Virus record (IMG/VR): IMGVR_UViG_3300047510_001873
Location: 1 to 24,219 of that record
Strand: one strand, 5' to 3'
Length of the DNA stretch: 24,219 nt
Source: a virus
Shown here one piece after another: positions 22,932 through 24,219 of this stretch. Within the stretch, counting starts at the first letter, position 1. Each line of letters opens with the position of its first letter. The notes below the pieces were generated by a model that worked only from the letters and a program-made list of their open reading frames with translations, was not told the origin of the DNA and searched no databases. Position numbers and translations under genes: made by a program.

Positions 22932-24087
22932 CTTTTAATATGTGAAAGTGATCTGATTCTTCCCAGAAGTCAGGAGTGTCTACGACTTTTGAGAACTTGT
23001 CAAGCTTTGGTTGGTTGTTTTTCCAACTTGCTTTGCTGGCAAAGATTTTCCCATTTGAAATTATAATTTTTTCAGATGAAAAAATCCACTGTTCGTCCAA
23101 TTTATCTGAATCTTTCACGCTTTCTTTCGTAACGACCTCTTCTTTTTCTAGCCCAAAGTCAAAAAACTTTTCTGCTAAAGCTCCCCAATTGGCGTCGTTT
23201 GGCGCGGTTAAGGCTAATTTAATTCCAAGATCTCTTAATTGTTTAAGGTAAATTAAATCAAAAGACTCATCGACTATTAGGGTTATCCCAGAAACTTTTG
23301 ATTTGATCATACTTAAAATGTTCAAATCGACCATTTTATTTGAAATGATATTCAAAAAAGCAACTGAAGCTAGTTGCAAAAGCTTTTTTTCGTTAAAAAG
23401 ATAGTCCAATCTTACATTGCAAACTTTATCTTTGATAATGACTGGAATCGGGCCATCATCAGGAATCACTTCAATAGTTGGATTATGAAATGAGCTTCCA
23501 ATATAAATAGTCTGGATTTTATCAAGATCATTGGGGACTTGGAGTTGGTCCAAAACGGCCTTGGCAATAATTTCTGGATTGATTTTATTAATTTTTTTAT
23601 TAGTTTCGTTTAATGAAAACGAAGGCTTGCCATGCTTAGACCAATCAACTTCTAAAAGCGAATGGTCTTTTTTATCTCCCCAAACTGGACTACAATTTTG
23701 AGCGTAGCAATAAGAGTAAAGCGCAACAATTTTTTTATTATTAGCACTGGCTAAATGAGCAGAAAGGCTATCTACGCCAAGATAAATGGATGAATTTTTA
23801 ATAACGTAGGCTAACTGATTGATTGAAGTTTTGCCTCTCAAATCAAGATCAACCCCATAAACTGACTGGTCGGAAGGGACGCCGACATGAACTATCTTGT
23901 ATTCTGGAGCGTATTCCTTTATAAAAGAAAATGCCTTGTGCCAGTAATCATATTGGCGGGAATTGCCTTTTCCGCTGGTTTGAAATGCAACATATTTATC
24001 CAAAGTCATTGGATAATAATGCAAGTTTATAAACGGTTTATCAATTTTTACCCCACAGGACAAAGCGTATCTATCTAAAATATGCAT
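22885..24087 (-). CDS. GT9-like glycosyltransferase C-terminal domain with a novel C-terminal extension
   Basis: The start chosen is the ATG at 24087, two bases after an upstream stop (TAATATG), giving 400 residues. The longer in-frame reading to 24204 runs through the end of another coding frame and is not used. Residues 28-190 match the C-terminal Rossmann domain of heptosyltransferases: 'YVAFQTSGKGNSRQYDYW', 'YKIVHVG', and 'IYLGVDSLSAHLAS' with Asp106-Ser and His111. The expected N-terminal acceptor domain is absent. Residues 195-400 are a separate part of unknown family ('RLDYLFNEKKLLQLASVAFL', 'VSGITLIVDESFDL', 'DTPDFWEESDHFHIL'). It could work with a partner that supplies the missing domain. 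It belongs with the other two glycosyltransferases of the window by theme. Confidence 0.65.
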   Translation of the reverse strand: MHILDRYALSCGVKIDKPFINLHYYPMTLDKYVAFQTSGKGNSRQYDYWHKAFSFIKEYAPEYKIVHVGVPSDQSVYGVDLDLRGKTSINQLAYVIKNSSIYLGVDSLSAHLASANNKKIVALYSYCYAQNCSPVWGDKKDHSLLEVDWSKHGKPSFSLNETNKKINKINPEIIAKAVLDQLQVPNDLDKIQTIYIGSSFHNPTIEVIPDDGPIPVIIKDKVCNVRLDYLFNEKKLLQLASVAFLNIISNKMVDLNILSMIKSKVSGITLIVDESFDLIYLKQLRDLGIKLALTAPNDANWGALAEKFFDFGLEKEEVVTKESVKDSDKLDEQWIFSSEKIIISNGKIFASKASWKNNQPKLDKFSKVVDTPDFWEESDHFHILKDERPNWNSAKATLSP

Positions 24088-24088
24088 A

Positions 24089-24219
24089 TTAAGCTTTCGT
24101 GTCGAATTGAATAATATCCTTGCCGTTATGCTGATAGTCGAAAACTTTTTGAGTTCCCACGTGCGGAAGGAAAGCGATGTCAAAATACCCCTCTCCCCCA
24201 GCATGGCCCTCCATAGTCA
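24089..24219 (-). CDS. C-terminal end of an unidentified protein, cut by the right edge
   Basis: In a frame different from the GT9-like gene, the minus strand is open from the edge down to a TAA at 24091-24089. It reads about 43 residues including 'GHAGGEGYFDIAFLPHV', 'GTQKVFDYQHNGKDIIQF' and ends 'DTKA'. The codons look protein-like (Gly, aromatic and Asp rich) and the TAA is followed at once by the ATG of the GT9-like gene. The family is not recognised. It might be the missing N-terminal domain of the GT9-like protein or an unrelated upstream gene. Confidence 0.55.
   Translation of the reverse strand, partial: TMEGHAGGEGYFDIAFLPHVGTQKVFDYQHNGKDIIQFDTKA

Noticed and set aside
4088-24204. 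Longer start at 24204 for the GT9-like protein, and similar early starts at 1911 (peptidase), 19336 (nrdB) and 11034 (J N-terminal part)
   Set aside because: In each case the extra residues are read from the coding sequence of the preceding gene in another frame and do not resemble the family; starts at 24087, 1779, 19306 and 11112 fit spacing and homology better.
1-24219. tRNA genes, CRISPR arrays, insertion sequences, attachment sites or an integrase
   Set aside because: The gaps between genes are all under 75 bases and hold no cloverleaf, direct-repeat array or terminal inverted repeat that I can see.

Overview
The window looks like part of the genome of an uncultured tailed double-stranded DNA phage (Caudoviricetes) with a lambda-type, siphovirus-like tail tip. 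The evidence is a contiguous L-K-I-J tail-tip gene set, phage-style class I ribonucleotide reductase genes, an HNH/AP2 homing-type endonuclease, phage-type glycosyltransferases, almost no intergenic space and no host housekeeping genes. The DNA is AT-rich except at the left edge. The host cannot be named. Recognisable Shine-Dalgarno sequences are scarce, and many starts rely on overlap with the previous stop (ATGA, TAATG, TAATATG).

Region 1 (1-6515, minus strand) is one dense cassette of 13 genes. In transcription order it holds a GNAT-like protein, a CMP/dCMP-type deaminase, a GT-B-like glycosyltransferase, three proteins of unknown function, a GT9/heptosyltransferase-like protein with a four-Cys cluster, a small Cys-rich protein, another unknown, a membrane-anchored S26 signal-peptidase-like protein, a PD-(D/E)XK-like putative nuclease, an HNH/AP2 endonuclease, and the start of a UvdE-like UV-damage endonuclease that runs off the left edge. 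The UvdE piece has clearly different base and arginine-codon use.

Region 2 (6545-18250, plus strand) is the tail-tip operon: gpL-like, stand-alone JAMM peptidase (the N-terminal half of gpK), gpI-like, then gpJ split over three reading frames. This is the most interesting part. Lambda-type cores carry large insertions that look like adhesion modules. gpL and gpI each hold a PA14-like domain with an Asp-Asp pair. gpL, gpI and the J C-terminal protein each hold a CBM5/12-like aromatic segment. gpI and J share a recurring 'W-T-x-(I/L)-G-A' module. J carries a von Willebrand factor A-like domain inserted in its conserved core, plus FN3-like domains and a 'DYEAY...EPRVLP' module. A small beta-sandwich-like protein sits between the two halves of J.

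Region 3 (18251-24219, minus strand) converges on J with no gap. In transcription order it holds the C-terminal end of an unidentified gene, a second GT9-like protein lacking an N-terminal domain, a possible single-strand annealing protein, a GNAT-like acetyltransferase, a probable terminator, then nrdA and nrdB with complete sets of catalytic residues. Together with the deaminase, the RNR genes point to phage control of deoxynucleotide supply. The glycosyltransferases point to modification of phage or host surface glycans. No tRNA, CRISPR array, integrase or insertion sequence was seen, and there is no stretch over 300 bases without a gene.
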